Part shown: positions 1 to 6,461 of the stretch, one piece after another
Layout: every line of letters begins with the position of its first letter
How positions within the stretch are numbered: position 1 is the stretch's first letter
Assembly (NCBI RefSeq): GCF_029894125.1
Contig: NZ_JARXYZ010000018.1
Location: 62,001-126,000, forward strand
Direction of reading: 5' to 3'
Length of the DNA: 64,000 bases
DNA from: Kitasatospora sp. MAA19
GTDB taxonomy: Bacteria; Actinomycetota; Actinomycetes; Streptomycetales; Streptomycetaceae
Position numbers and translations under genes: made by a program
Notes under the pieces: generated by a model
Database searches by the model: none
Told to the model about the DNA's origin: nothing
The model's input: the letters and a program-made list of their open reading frames with translations, nothing else

Positions 1-1
1 C

Positions 2-718
2 CTGGGCACCGCCGCCGTGCTGCTGGTCGCCGGACCGGCGTCCGCGCACGTCACCGTGCAGCCGTCCAGCGTGCCGAAGAACGCGACCGACCAGACCTTC
101 GCGTTCCGGGTGCCGAACGAGAACGACAAGGCCAGCACGGTGAAGGTCGAGGTCGACTTCCCCGCCGACCACCCGATCCCCTCCGCCATGGTCGCCGCGG
201 TGCCGGGCTGGACCGACCAGGTGCAGACCACCAAGCTCGCCACCCCGATCCACACCGACGACGGCGACATCACCGACGTGGTCTCGCAGATCGTCTGGAC
301 GGGCGGACAGATCGCCCCCGGCCACTACCAGGACTTCACCGTCGACCTCGGTGCGCTGCCCGACGGTACGGACAAGGTCGTCTTCAAGGCCCTCCAGACG
401 TACAGCGACGGGAACACCGTGCGCTGGATCGAGGAGCCCCAGGACGGCCAGAAGGAGCCCGAGCACCCGGCCCCTGTGCTCAAGCTGACCGCCGCCACCG
501 CCGCCACCGCCGCCACCAGCGGCGACGCCCCCGCTGCCGCGCCGAGCGCGAAGGCCGGCCCGGCCGAGCAGAGCACCGCGACGGCGAAGAACGGCGACAG
601 CGACTCCACCGCCCGCGGCCTCGGTATCGCGGGCATCGTCGTCGGCGTCCTCGGCGCCGTCGCGGGCCTGGTGCTCGGCCGCCGCCGGGGTACCGGCAGC
701 ACCGGCACGTCGGCGTAG
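2..718 (+). CDS. YcnI-like (DUF1775) cell-surface copper-binding protein, 5' end outside window
   Basis: The reading frame is open to the window edge, so the true start and the first part of the signal peptide lie upstream. What remains shows the end of a signal peptide (LLVAGPASA) followed at once by HVTVQPSSVPK. In YcnI proteins the His just after the cleavage site helps to bind copper. A DUF1775 beta-sandwich follows, then an Ala/Thr-rich linker, one transmembrane helix (GIAGIVVGVLGAVAGLVLG) and an RRR stop-transfer end. This is the usual actinobacterial layout, a domain outside the membrane held by a C-terminal anchor. In relatives the gene often sits beside copper chaperone or SCO1-like genes, which cannot be seen here. 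Role inferred: copper handling at the cell surface. Confidence 0.88.
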   Translation: MGTAAVLLVAGPASAHVTVQPSSVPKNATDQTFAFRVPNENDKASTVKVEVDFPADHPIPSAMVAAVPGWTDQVQTTKLATPIHTDDGDITDVVSQIVWTGGQIAPGHYQDFTVDLGALPDGTDKVVFKALQTYSDGNTVRWIEEPQDGQKEPEHPAPVLKLTAATAATAATSGDAPAAAPSAKAGPAEQSTATAKNGDSDSTARGLGIAGIVVGVLGAVAGLVLGRRRGTGSTGTSA

Positions 719-724
719 CGGCCA

Positions 725-762
725 GGGCCGGTGCGGGATGTGCATGCGTCTCGCACCGGCCC
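725..762 (+). terminator. Hairpin downstream of the ycnI-like gene
   Basis: An 11-bp perfect stem (GGGCCGGTGCG pairing with CGCACCGGCCC) with a 16-nt loop begins seven bases after the stop codon. There is no U-tract, as is common for streptomycete terminators. Between this hairpin and position 1016 I see no gene. Confidence 0.5.
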
Positions 763-1016
763 CACCCGGCCATGGCACGTGGGCCGTCTCCTGCCATCGG
801 CCCGGAACCGGGCAGCTGATGCTACGTTCGGTCGGAACGGGCTTGGCCTGCGGCCGTGTTCGGCTCGCGACGCCACGACTGCGGTGATGCCGCCGGGCGG
901 TAGCACGATGGCGAGTCCGCGCCGCGACATGGTGCTTGGTGAGGCCGGTGATCGACGGCCTGGCTGCGGCGGCCTGTGCCGTGCCCCGGACTCGGGTCGC
1001 CGTGAACGGAGGGCTG

Positions 1017-1235
1017 TCAGGCAGCCGGGGCGGCCAGGGCGTCCAGAGCACCGCTCTTGGCCTGGGCGACGAGGTCGCGGAACTGCTCCTCGCTCATCTG
1101 CACCTGCTGCCCGAAGTCGTCGGTGATCCGCACACGCTTCTCCGCCGGAGCGGCTGGGTCCACAAACAGCTGCGGGCAGCCGCAGTTGCAGTTTCCGCAG
1201 AAGGTCGCGATCGGGTCCGTACTGGTGCCGTGCAT
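1017..1235 (-). CDS. Small cysteine-rich protein (72 aa), putative metal-binding
   Basis: The product begins MHGTSTDPIATF and carries four cysteines in CGNCNCGCP near residue 13, followed by an acidic C-terminal half (RVRITDDFGQQVQMSEEQF). The start is chosen because GAGGTGG sits six bases upstream of this ATG; the frame stays open further upstream, but without comparable signals. The closely spaced cysteines resemble a metallothionein-like or structural zinc/copper site. I recognise the style of protein from actinobacterial genomes but know of no tested function. It lies between a copper-protein gene and a zinc-starvation locus, which fits a role in metal handling, but that is inference. Confidence 0.6.
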   Translation of the reverse strand: MHGTSTDPIATFCGNCNCGCPQLFVDPAAPAEKRVRITDDFGQQVQMSEEQFRDLVAQAKSGALDALAAPAA

Positions 1236-1744
1236 CTGTGCCACCTCGGTCGCCTCTGGCGTGGGCGTACTTCTCCACCCCGGCGATGCCCGCAAGCGGA
1301 GTGTCCAAACCAACTCCCGGGCGCCGCAGGACCTGTGGGGTGGTGAGCCGTCGGTGCCTCTCGTTGGTGATCCGCCCGCGAACCGGGTGGCGTCGGACGC
1401 ATGCGCCGACGAGGCGATCGCACTGACCCGATGCCTGAAACCGACGGCTGGGATCGTCCCGAGGCCGAGGACCAACCCTGGGATCCCGCCGAGACCGTGA
1501 GGGCCATGCCGGCAGAGGAAGCCGTCGGCCGGGATGCGACCGACCTTCGCACCTGACGCGTCCGCGCGGCGTACCTGTCCCGCAGGCCCTCGAGCATGCC
1601 GGGGATGCCCGGAATGATGGCGACCGGTGAGGGTTGATAGCGGTCAGGCGGCCGGAATTCCCCAGCGGCGGCCGGTCACGAGTCCCTGCCGGCGGCCACG
1701 TGGATCCGCATGGTCACCGTTCCGGTTGCTTTGCGTGGCCGGGC
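1236..1744. other. About 500 bp without a convincing gene
   Basis: Several overlapping frames are open on both strands, but none has a recognisable domain. One short acidic frame on the + strand (1431-1556, 41 codons, MPETDGWDRPEAEDQPWDPA near its start) has protein-like composition but no clear ribosome binding site and no family I can name. Treat the stretch as unassigned. Confidence 0.4.
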
Positions 1745-2188
1745 TCATGCGCAGCAGGCGCATCCGGGGGTGCATCTGCAAGTGTCGGTGGCGTCGGTTG
1801 GGGTCGCGCAGCAGCCCTTTCCCTGCCAGGTGTCGCGGCCTTCCTTGACCGCCACGGCGGCGATGACCAGGGCGCTGAGGGGGTCGGCCCAGGACCAGCC
1901 CAGGGCGGCGTTGGCGAGCAGTCCGGCCAGCAGCACCGCGGACAGGTAGGTGCACAGCAGAGTCTGCTTGGAGTCCGCGACCGCCGAGGCCGAGCCCAGT
2001 TCCCGCCCGGCCTTGCGCTGGGCGGCTGACAGAACGGGCATCACGAGCAGGGACATGGCGGCCAGCGCGATGCCGGGGATCGAGCGTTCTGCTTCCCCGG
2101 TGCCGGCCATGGTGCGGGCGGCGTCGACGGTGACGAGGCCGCCGAGCACGGTGACGGGCAGCTGGCGCGGCCTGCCCTGCGCGGTCAT
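1745..2188 (-). pseudogene. Chimeric gene: start of a CobW-type gene fused to the C-terminal half of a cation efflux (CDF) protein
   Basis: The frame has a strong ribosome binding site (GGAGGAG, six to seven bases before ATG) and starts MTAQGRPRQLPVTVLGG. This is how G3E/CobW GTPases begin just before their P-loop (compare LPVTVLSGFLGAGKTT in the gene at 4987). The P-loop never comes. From about residue 18 the protein instead matches the C-terminal half of a small cation transporter: about three hydrophobic helices, the motif ADSKQTLLCTYLSAVLL, and a cysteine-rich tail (CCATPTDATDTCRCTPGCAC). The first ~100 residues of the transporter are missing. The gene lies 41 bp downstream of rpmE2 on the same strand, where streptomycetes usually carry a Zur-regulated CobW gene. 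Most simply this is a deletion fusion. The intact frame leaves open that a short membrane protein is made. Confidence 0.65.
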
Positions 2189-2229
2189 CTCTCACTCCTC
2201 CCGGATGTGCCGATTGAGTTGGTGCGAGG

Positions 2230-2499
2230 TCAGCTCGCCGTGCCGGGCCTGGTGCCGGCGAGTCCGTAGCGGCGCTGGAAGCGCTCGACTCGGCCGGCGG
2301 TGTCCAGGACGCGGGCGGTGCCGGTGTAGAAGGGGTGGCTGGCGGAGGAGATCTCGACGTCGATGACGGGGTAGGTGTTGCCGTCCTCCCAGCCGACGGT
2401 GTGGTTGCTGGTGGCGGTGGAGCGGGTGAGGAAGGCGAGGCCGCCGGCCTTGTCGCGGAAGACGACGGGGCGGTACTCGGGGTGGATGCCGGACTTCAT
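2230..2499 (-). CDS. rpmE2: 50S ribosomal protein bL31, type B (zinc-independent)
   Basis: The 89-residue product begins MKSGIHPEYRPVVFRD and includes the type B hallmarks SHPFYTG and RVERFQRRYG. It has no cysteine, so it lacks the zinc-binding CxxC of the housekeeping bL31. In actinobacteria this paralogue replaces the zinc-bearing form when zinc is scarce, freeing metal. It follows rpmG on the same strand (30-bp gap) and both lie downstream of a Zur-type site near 2750. Ribosome binding: GGAG eight to nine bases upstream of the ATG. Confidence 0.95.
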   Translation of the reverse strand: MKSGIHPEYRPVVFRDKAGGLAFLTRSTATSNHTVGWEDGNTYPVIDVEISSASHPFYTGTARVLDTAGRVERFQRRYGLAGTRPGTAS

Positions 2500-2529
2500 G
2501 GTGATCTCCGGAGGGGTTGTGGGGAGGGG

Positions 2530-2694
2530 TCAGCGTTCTTCGCGGAACGGCACGTGCGTGCCGGCGACGGGGTCGTACTTGCGCAGGACCAGCCGGTCGG
2601 GGTCGTTGCGGCGGTTCTTGCGGGTGACGTAGGTGTAGCCGGTTCCTGCGGTGGAGCGGAGCTTGATGATCGGGCGCAGTTCGTTGCGGGCCAT
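2530..2694 (-). CDS. rpmG: 50S ribosomal protein bL33, cysteine-free form
   Basis: This 54-residue protein (MARNELRPIIKLRSTAGTGY at the start, KNRRNDPDRLVLRKYDP in the middle) is a complete bL33 with no cysteines, the zinc-independent form. It is the first gene of a minus-strand operon with rpmE2, divergent from rpmB/rpsN. The shared upstream region holds a Zur-type operator. An AAAGGA sequence just before the ATG supports the start. Streptomycetes carry several bL33 copies; which number this corresponds to cannot be told. Confidence 0.93.
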   Translation of the reverse strand: MARNELRPIIKLRSTAGTGYTYVTRKNRRNDPDRLVLRKYDPVAGTHVPFREER

Positions 2695-2741
2695 CGGTGT
2701 CCTTTCGGGCGTGTCGTGACGAGGCGGGTCTCACCCTAGCG

Positions 2742-2762
2742 TAATGGTTTTCGTTTTCATCT
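2742..2762. promoter_or_regulatory. Zur-type operator in the divergent rpmG / rpmB promoter region
   Basis: The sequence TAATGGTTTTCGTTTTCATC is an AT-rich island in very GC-rich DNA. Read on the other strand it gives TGAAAACGAAAACCATTA, close to the actinobacterial Zur box pattern TGAAAATNATTTTCA. It sits 48 bp before rpmG and about 80 bp before rpmB, so one site could control both directions. Zur with zinc bound would repress both operons; this is inferred from the site and gene content. Confidence 0.7.
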
Positions 2763-2839
2763 ACTGTTAGTGTCGGGCCAACGTTCGCGGCGGGTTCGGC
2801 ATTCCCGTCCGCCGCCGTCCTGACCGACACGGAGTCGCC

Positions 2840-3076
2840 ATGTCCGCCCACTGTCAGCTCACCGGCCGAAAGCCCGGGTTCGGCAACGCCATCTCCCATT
2901 CGCACCGCCGTACCAGCCGCCGCTTCGGCCCCAACATCCAGGCCAAGCGCTACTGGCTGCCGAGCGAGAACCGGTTCGTCCGGCTGACGCTCAGCGCCAA
3001 GGGCATCAAGACCGTCGACAAGCTCGGCATTGAGAAGGCCGTCACCCGGCTGCGCGCCCGTGGGGAGAAGGTCTGA
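2840..3076 (+). CDS. rpmB: 50S ribosomal protein bL28, zinc-independent form
   Basis: The 78-residue product shows the bL28 signature (TGRKPGFGNAISHSHRRTSR, then FGPNIQAKRYW). Zinc-binding bL28 has two CxxC pairs; here only one cysteine (C5) is left, so the metal site is gone. It starts a plus-strand operon with rpsN, whose ATG overlaps its TGA. The pairing of this bL28 with cysteine-free uS14 under Zur control is the established streptomycete arrangement. Confidence 0.95.
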   Translation: MSAHCQLTGRKPGFGNAISHSHRRTSRRFGPNIQAKRYWLPSENRFVRLTLSAKGIKTVDKLGIEKAVTRLRARGEKV

Positions 3077-3381
3077 TGGCCAAGCGCAGCAAGATCGCCA
3101 AGAACGAGCAGCGCCGCGTGATCGTCGCCCGCCATGCCGAGCGCCGCGCCGAGCTCAAGCGCCTGATCGCCGCCCCGGCGACCTCGCCCGAGGACCGCCT
3201 CGCCGCCCAGGCCGAGCTGCAGCGCCAGCCGCGCGACGCCAGCGCCACCCGGGTCCGCAACCGCGACGCGGTCGACGGCCGCCCCCGCGGCTACCTCCGC
3301 GCCTTCGGCCTCTCCCGGATCGGTCTGCGCGAGCAGGCACACGCCGGATTCCTCCCCGGAGTCCGCAAGGCCAGCTGGTAA
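3076..3381 (+). CDS. rpsN: 30S ribosomal protein uS14, cysteine-free long form
   Basis: The 101-residue protein starts MAKRSKIAKNEQRRVIVARH and ends with the S14 core RNRDAVDGRPRGYLRAFGLS and GIRKASW-like VRKASW. Long S14 proteins lack the CxxC-CxxC zinc ribbon of the short form, and there is no cysteine here. The start codon overlaps the rpmB stop (ATGA), giving translational coupling. Confidence 0.95.
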   Translation: MAKRSKIAKNEQRRVIVARHAERRAELKRLIAAPATSPEDRLAAQAELQRQPRDASATRVRNRDAVDGRPRGYLRAFGLSRIGLREQAHAGFLPGVRKASW

Positions 3382-3425
3382 CACCCCACCCACAAGCCGG
3401 TCGCGTCCCGTGCCGCGCGATCTCT

Positions 3426-3445
3426 CCCGGGCCGCGTGGCCCGGG
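3426..3445 (+). terminator. Hairpin between rpsN and the first G3E-type gene
   Basis: CCCGGGCC and GGCCCGGG form an eight-bp stem around the loop GCGT, in the 127-bp gap after rpsN. No U-run follows. It could end the rpmB-rpsN transcript or weaken read-through into the next gene. Confidence 0.4.
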
Positions 3446-3508
3446 GCGTGACCCCCAAACTGTTCCGCCGGCTCACGCCGGTGCGGTGTCCTCAGGAAGG
3501 AAGAACCG

Positions 3509-4696
3509 GTGTCCCAACCCAGCCTGCTGCCAGTGGTGGTGGTCGGAGGGCTCCACGAGGCCGAGCGCCGCCAGGCCGTCCTGGAGCTCCTCGCCGACCA
3601 CGAGGGCGCCGTGGTCCTGCACCACGACCTCACCCGTGCGGGCGAGGGCCGCGTGTACCGGGGAGTCTGGGACACGTCCGGTCCACTCGGCGGGGCGGAC
3701 CTTCCGCTCACCAACGACTGCCCGTGCTGCGCGCTGCGCGAGGACCTGCTGCCCGAACTGCTGCGGATCGCCGAAGCCGGACGCCACCGCCTTGCGGTGG
3801 TGGAGCTGTGGGGCGGCAGCGACCCGAACCCGCTGGTCGAGGTCATCGCGGGCGGTGAGGTCGGCGACTGCTGCATGCACGAGGTGGTGGAGGTCGTCGG
3901 CGTGGTCACCGCCGTGGACCCGCTCAGGGCCGTCCCGGAACTCTCGGTCTCGGACGAACTCTCCGAGCACCACCTGCACACCTGCGCCGACGACGACCGC
4001 ACGGTCGCCGAGGCGCTCGCCCACCAGATCGAGTACGCCGACGTGTTGGCCGTCTCCCACGCCGACCAGGCCGGCGGGACGCCCGAGTTGCACGCCGGCA
4101 TCGCGATGCTGCGCCAGCTCCACCCGACCGCCCGCGCCGTACGGCTGGGCACCGGCGCACTCGTCCGCGCGGCGCTCGCGGGCTTCGACGTGGCAGCCGC
4201 GCGTGACCGGGTCAACCCGGCGCTGGCCCTGCTGCCGCAGGAGGCCGACGAAGCCGGGGTGGCCACGCTGGTGTGGGAGCGGCGCCGGCCGCTGCATCCG
4301 GCCCGGTTGCACGAGGCGCTGGAGCAGCTCGTCCCGGCCGCGCAGCGCAGCCGGGGCAGGTTCTGGCTCGCCAACCGCCCTGACCTGATGCTCGCCTGGG
4401 ACGCGGCCGGGGCCAACCTCGCGGTGGAGGAATGCGGGCCGTGGCTGGTCTCGCTGCCGGATGCGGTGTGGGAGCTCTACCCGCCCGCGCGCCGGGCCGC
4501 CGCCGCCCTCGACTGGGACTCCGTCCACGGCGACCGGATCCAGCAACTGAGCTTCACCGCTGAGGGGTTGGACGTGGACGGGATCACCGGACTGCTCGAC
4601 TCCTGCCTGCTCACCGATGCCGAACTCGCGGCCGGAGAGCCCGGTTGGAAAGCCATGCCGGACGCCTTCGAGGACCTGCTCGACCCGGTCGCCTGA
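3509..4696 (+). CDS. CobW/G3E-family protein with degenerate nucleotide-binding motifs
   Basis: This 395-residue protein aligns along its length with G3E metallochaperone GTPases: a switch region with cysteines (NDCPCCALR, near residues 69-77) and a C-terminal CobW_C domain (GRFWLANRP, then the LDWDSVHGDRIQQL segment). The P-loop position reads VGGLHEAERR instead of GFLGAGKTT, and the NKxD base-recognition motif appears as SHAD, so GTP binding looks lost. The CxCC metal site is kept. The GTG start has AAGGAAG about six bases upstream. A fully conserved relative follows at 4987, so the two may work as a pair in zinc delivery, with this one perhaps a metal-binding but non-hydrolysing partner (inference). 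Confidence 0.8.
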   Translation: MSQPSLLPVVVVGGLHEAERRQAVLELLADHEGAVVLHHDLTRAGEGRVYRGVWDTSGPLGGADLPLTNDCPCCALREDLLPELLRIAEAGRHRLAVVELWGGSDPNPLVEVIAGGEVGDCCMHEVVEVVGVVTAVDPLRAVPELSVSDELSEHHLHTCADDDRTVAEALAHQIEYADVLAVSHADQAGGTPELHAGIAMLRQLHPTARAVRLGTGALVRAALAGFDVAAARDRVNPALALLPQEADEAGVATLVWERRRPLHPARLHEALEQLVPAAQRSRGRFWLANRPDLMLAWDAAGANLAVEECGPWLVSLPDAVWELYPPARRAAAALDWDSVHGDRIQQLSFTAEGLDVDGITGLLDSCLLTDAELAAGEPGWKAMPDAFEDLLDPVA

Positions 4697-4735
4697 ACCT
4701 TCCGACCTGCACTGACCTGAAGGAGAGAACCCGCC

Positions 4736-4990
4736 GTGGCCAAGATCGCTGCCGCCCGCAAGGACCGCAGGCCTCGCCCCAACCCGCTGCACGAGGCCCG
4801 CATCACCTACATCGACTACAAGGACACCAATCTGCTGCGGAAGTTCATCTCCGACCGCGGAAAGATCCGCAGCCGCCGCGTCACCCGCCTCACCGTTCAG
4901 CAGCAGCGAGCGATGGCCAGGGCCATCAAGAACGCCCGCGAGATGGCGCTGCTCCCGTACGGCTCCGGCTCGCAGCAGGCCGCACGATGA
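4736..4990 (+). CDS. rpsR: 30S ribosomal protein bS18, cysteine-free form
   Basis: The 84-residue protein carries the S18 core ITYIDYKDTNLLRKFISDRG and RSRRVTRLTVQQQRAMARAI. It has no cysteines, as expected for the zinc-independent paralogue in Zur loci. The GTG start is preceded by AAGGAGAG at eight bases. Its stop overlaps the ATG of the following CobW gene (ATGA), so the two are translationally coupled. Confidence 0.94.
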   Translation: MAKIAAARKDRRPRPNPLHEARITYIDYKDTNLLRKFISDRGKIRSRRVTRLTVQQQRAMARAIKNAREMALLPYGSGSQQAAR

Positions 4991-6261
4991 CCGAGCAGCT
5001 GCTGTCAGACCCGGCCGAGGTCCCCACCGAGATCCCGACCGACGTCAGGCTCCCCGTCACCGTTCTGTCCGGGTTCCTCGGTGCGGGCAAGACCACCCTG
5101 CTCAACCACCTCCTGAACAACCGGGAGGGCCTGCGGGTCGCGGTCATCGTCAACGACATGAGCGAGATCAACATCGACGCCGCGCTGGTTCGGGAGGGCG
5201 GAGGGGCCCTCTCCAGGACCGAGGAGCGCCTCGTCGAGATGACCAACGGCTGCATCTGCTGCACCCTGCGCGACGACCTGCTGGAGGAGGTCGACTGTCT
5301 GGCCCGGGCCGGACGCTTCGACTACCTGCTGATCGAGTCCAGCGGCATCTCCGAGCCGATGCCGGTCGCGGCCACCTTCGCCTTCTCCCGCGACGACGGC
5401 GCCACCCTCGGCGACGTCGCCCGCCTGGACACCATGGTCACCGTCGTCGACGCCGCGGGCTTCCTGCCCGAACTGCGCGGCGGCGACGAACTGACCGCAC
5501 GCGGCCTGGACCAGTACGAGGACGACGAACGCACCGTCAGCGACCTGCTGATGGACCAGGTGGAGTTCGCCGACGTCCTCGTCCTCAACAAGACCGACCT
5601 GGTCGCCCTCGACGAAACCGACCGCCTCGCCGCCGCGCTCAGCCGCCTCAACCCCGCCGCCCGTATCGTGCGCGCGACCGGCGGCCGCGTCCCGCCCGCC
5701 GAACTCCTCGGCACCGGCCTCTTCGACCTCGCCAAGGCCCAGGAGGCCCCCGGCTGGGTTGCCGAACTCAACGGCGACCACGTGCCGGAGACCGAGGAGT
5801 ACGGCATCACCAGCCTGGTCTTCCGCGCCGAACGCCCCTTCCACCCCGGCCGGCTCTGGGAGCTGGTGAGCGAGCGCCTCGACACGGGCGAGTTCGGCAC
5901 GGTACTGCGCTCCAAGGGCTTCTTCTGGCTCGCCTCCCGGCTGGCCGTCACCGGTCTGTGGTCCCAGGCAGGCTCCGTCGCCCGCTTCGAACCCTCCGGC
6001 ATGCGCTCAGCCGCGACCGGCCGGACCGGCCTCACCACGCTGACCGGACTGACCGACGAACAGGCGCACAGCGGCCAGGAACTCGTCTTCATCGGCACCG
6101 GGCTCCGCAAGGACGAACTGCGCGCCGCGCTCACCCACTGTCTCCTGGACGACGCCGAGCACGCGGCCGGACCGCGCGCCTGGACGGCCTTCGAGGACCC
6201 GTTCTCGGAGTGGGACGAGTACGCCCTCCAGGACGATCACGACCACCAGCACCTCAACTAG
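4987..6261 (+). CDS. CobW/G3E-family GTP-binding zinc metallochaperone
   Basis: The 424-residue protein has every G3E landmark: Walker A GFLGAGKTT (residues 29-37), the metal-binding switch motif NGCICCTLR with C89, C91 and C92, Walker B-type LLIESSGISEP, base-recognition NKTD (201-204), and a C-terminal CobW_C domain (SKGFFWLASR). The extreme C-terminus is His-rich (DDHDHQHLN). Relatives under Zur control deliver zinc to client enzymes when the metal is scarce. Its ATG overlaps the rpsR stop, and bL32 follows 29 bp downstream, so the gene belongs to the zinc-starvation operon. Confidence 0.93.
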   Translation: MTEQLLSDPAEVPTEIPTDVRLPVTVLSGFLGAGKTTLLNHLLNNREGLRVAVIVNDMSEINIDAALVREGGGALSRTEERLVEMTNGCICCTLRDDLLEEVDCLARAGRFDYLLIESSGISEPMPVAATFAFSRDDGATLGDVARLDTMVTVVDAAGFLPELRGGDELTARGLDQYEDDERTVSDLLMDQVEFADVLVLNKTDLVALDETDRLAAALSRLNPAARIVRATGGRVPPAELLGTGLFDLAKAQEAPGWVAELNGDHVPETEEYGITSLVFRAERPFHPGRLWELVSERLDTGEFGTVLRSKGFFWLASRLAVTGLWSQAGSVARFEPSGMRSAATGRTGLTTLTGLTDEQAHSGQELVFIGTGLRKDELRAALTHCLLDDAEHAAGPRAWTAFEDPFSEWDEYALQDDHDHQHLN

Positions 6262-6290
6262 CCACCACCACAACACAGGAGGAAGCCCTC

Positions 6291-6461
6291 ATGGCCGTAC
6301 CCAAGCGGAAGATGTCCCGCAGCAACACCCGCCACCGCCGAGCCCAGTGGAAGGCGACCACGCCCCAGCTGGTACCGATCACCGTCGACGGCCGCGAGCA
6401 CCTGGTACCGCGCAACCTGGTCCGCGCCTACGAGCGCGGTCTGCTGACATTCGAGTCCTGA
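6291..6461 (+). CDS. rpmF: 50S ribosomal protein bL32, cysteine-free form
   Basis: A complete 56-residue bL32: MAVPKRKMSRSNTRHRRAQW at the start and LVRAYERGLL near the end. The zinc-binding form carries cysteines in its C-terminal half; none is present here. ACAGGAGGA precedes the ATG. It is the last gene of the plus-strand zinc-independent ribosomal set. Its 3' end overlaps, tail to tail, the extended 3' end of the broken permease gene on the other strand. Confidence 0.94.
   Translation: MAVPKRKMSRSNTRHRRAQWKATTPQLVPITVDGREHLVPRNLVRAYERGLLTFES

Noticed and set aside
325..1308. 327-codon minus-strand frame over the ycnI-like gene
   Set aside because: Shadow of the real gene on the other strand; composition Arg/Pro-rich, no domain.
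1431..1556. 41-codon acidic frame (MPETDGWDRPEAED...)
   Set aside because: Protein-like composition but no ribosome binding site and no recognised family; too weak to call a gene.
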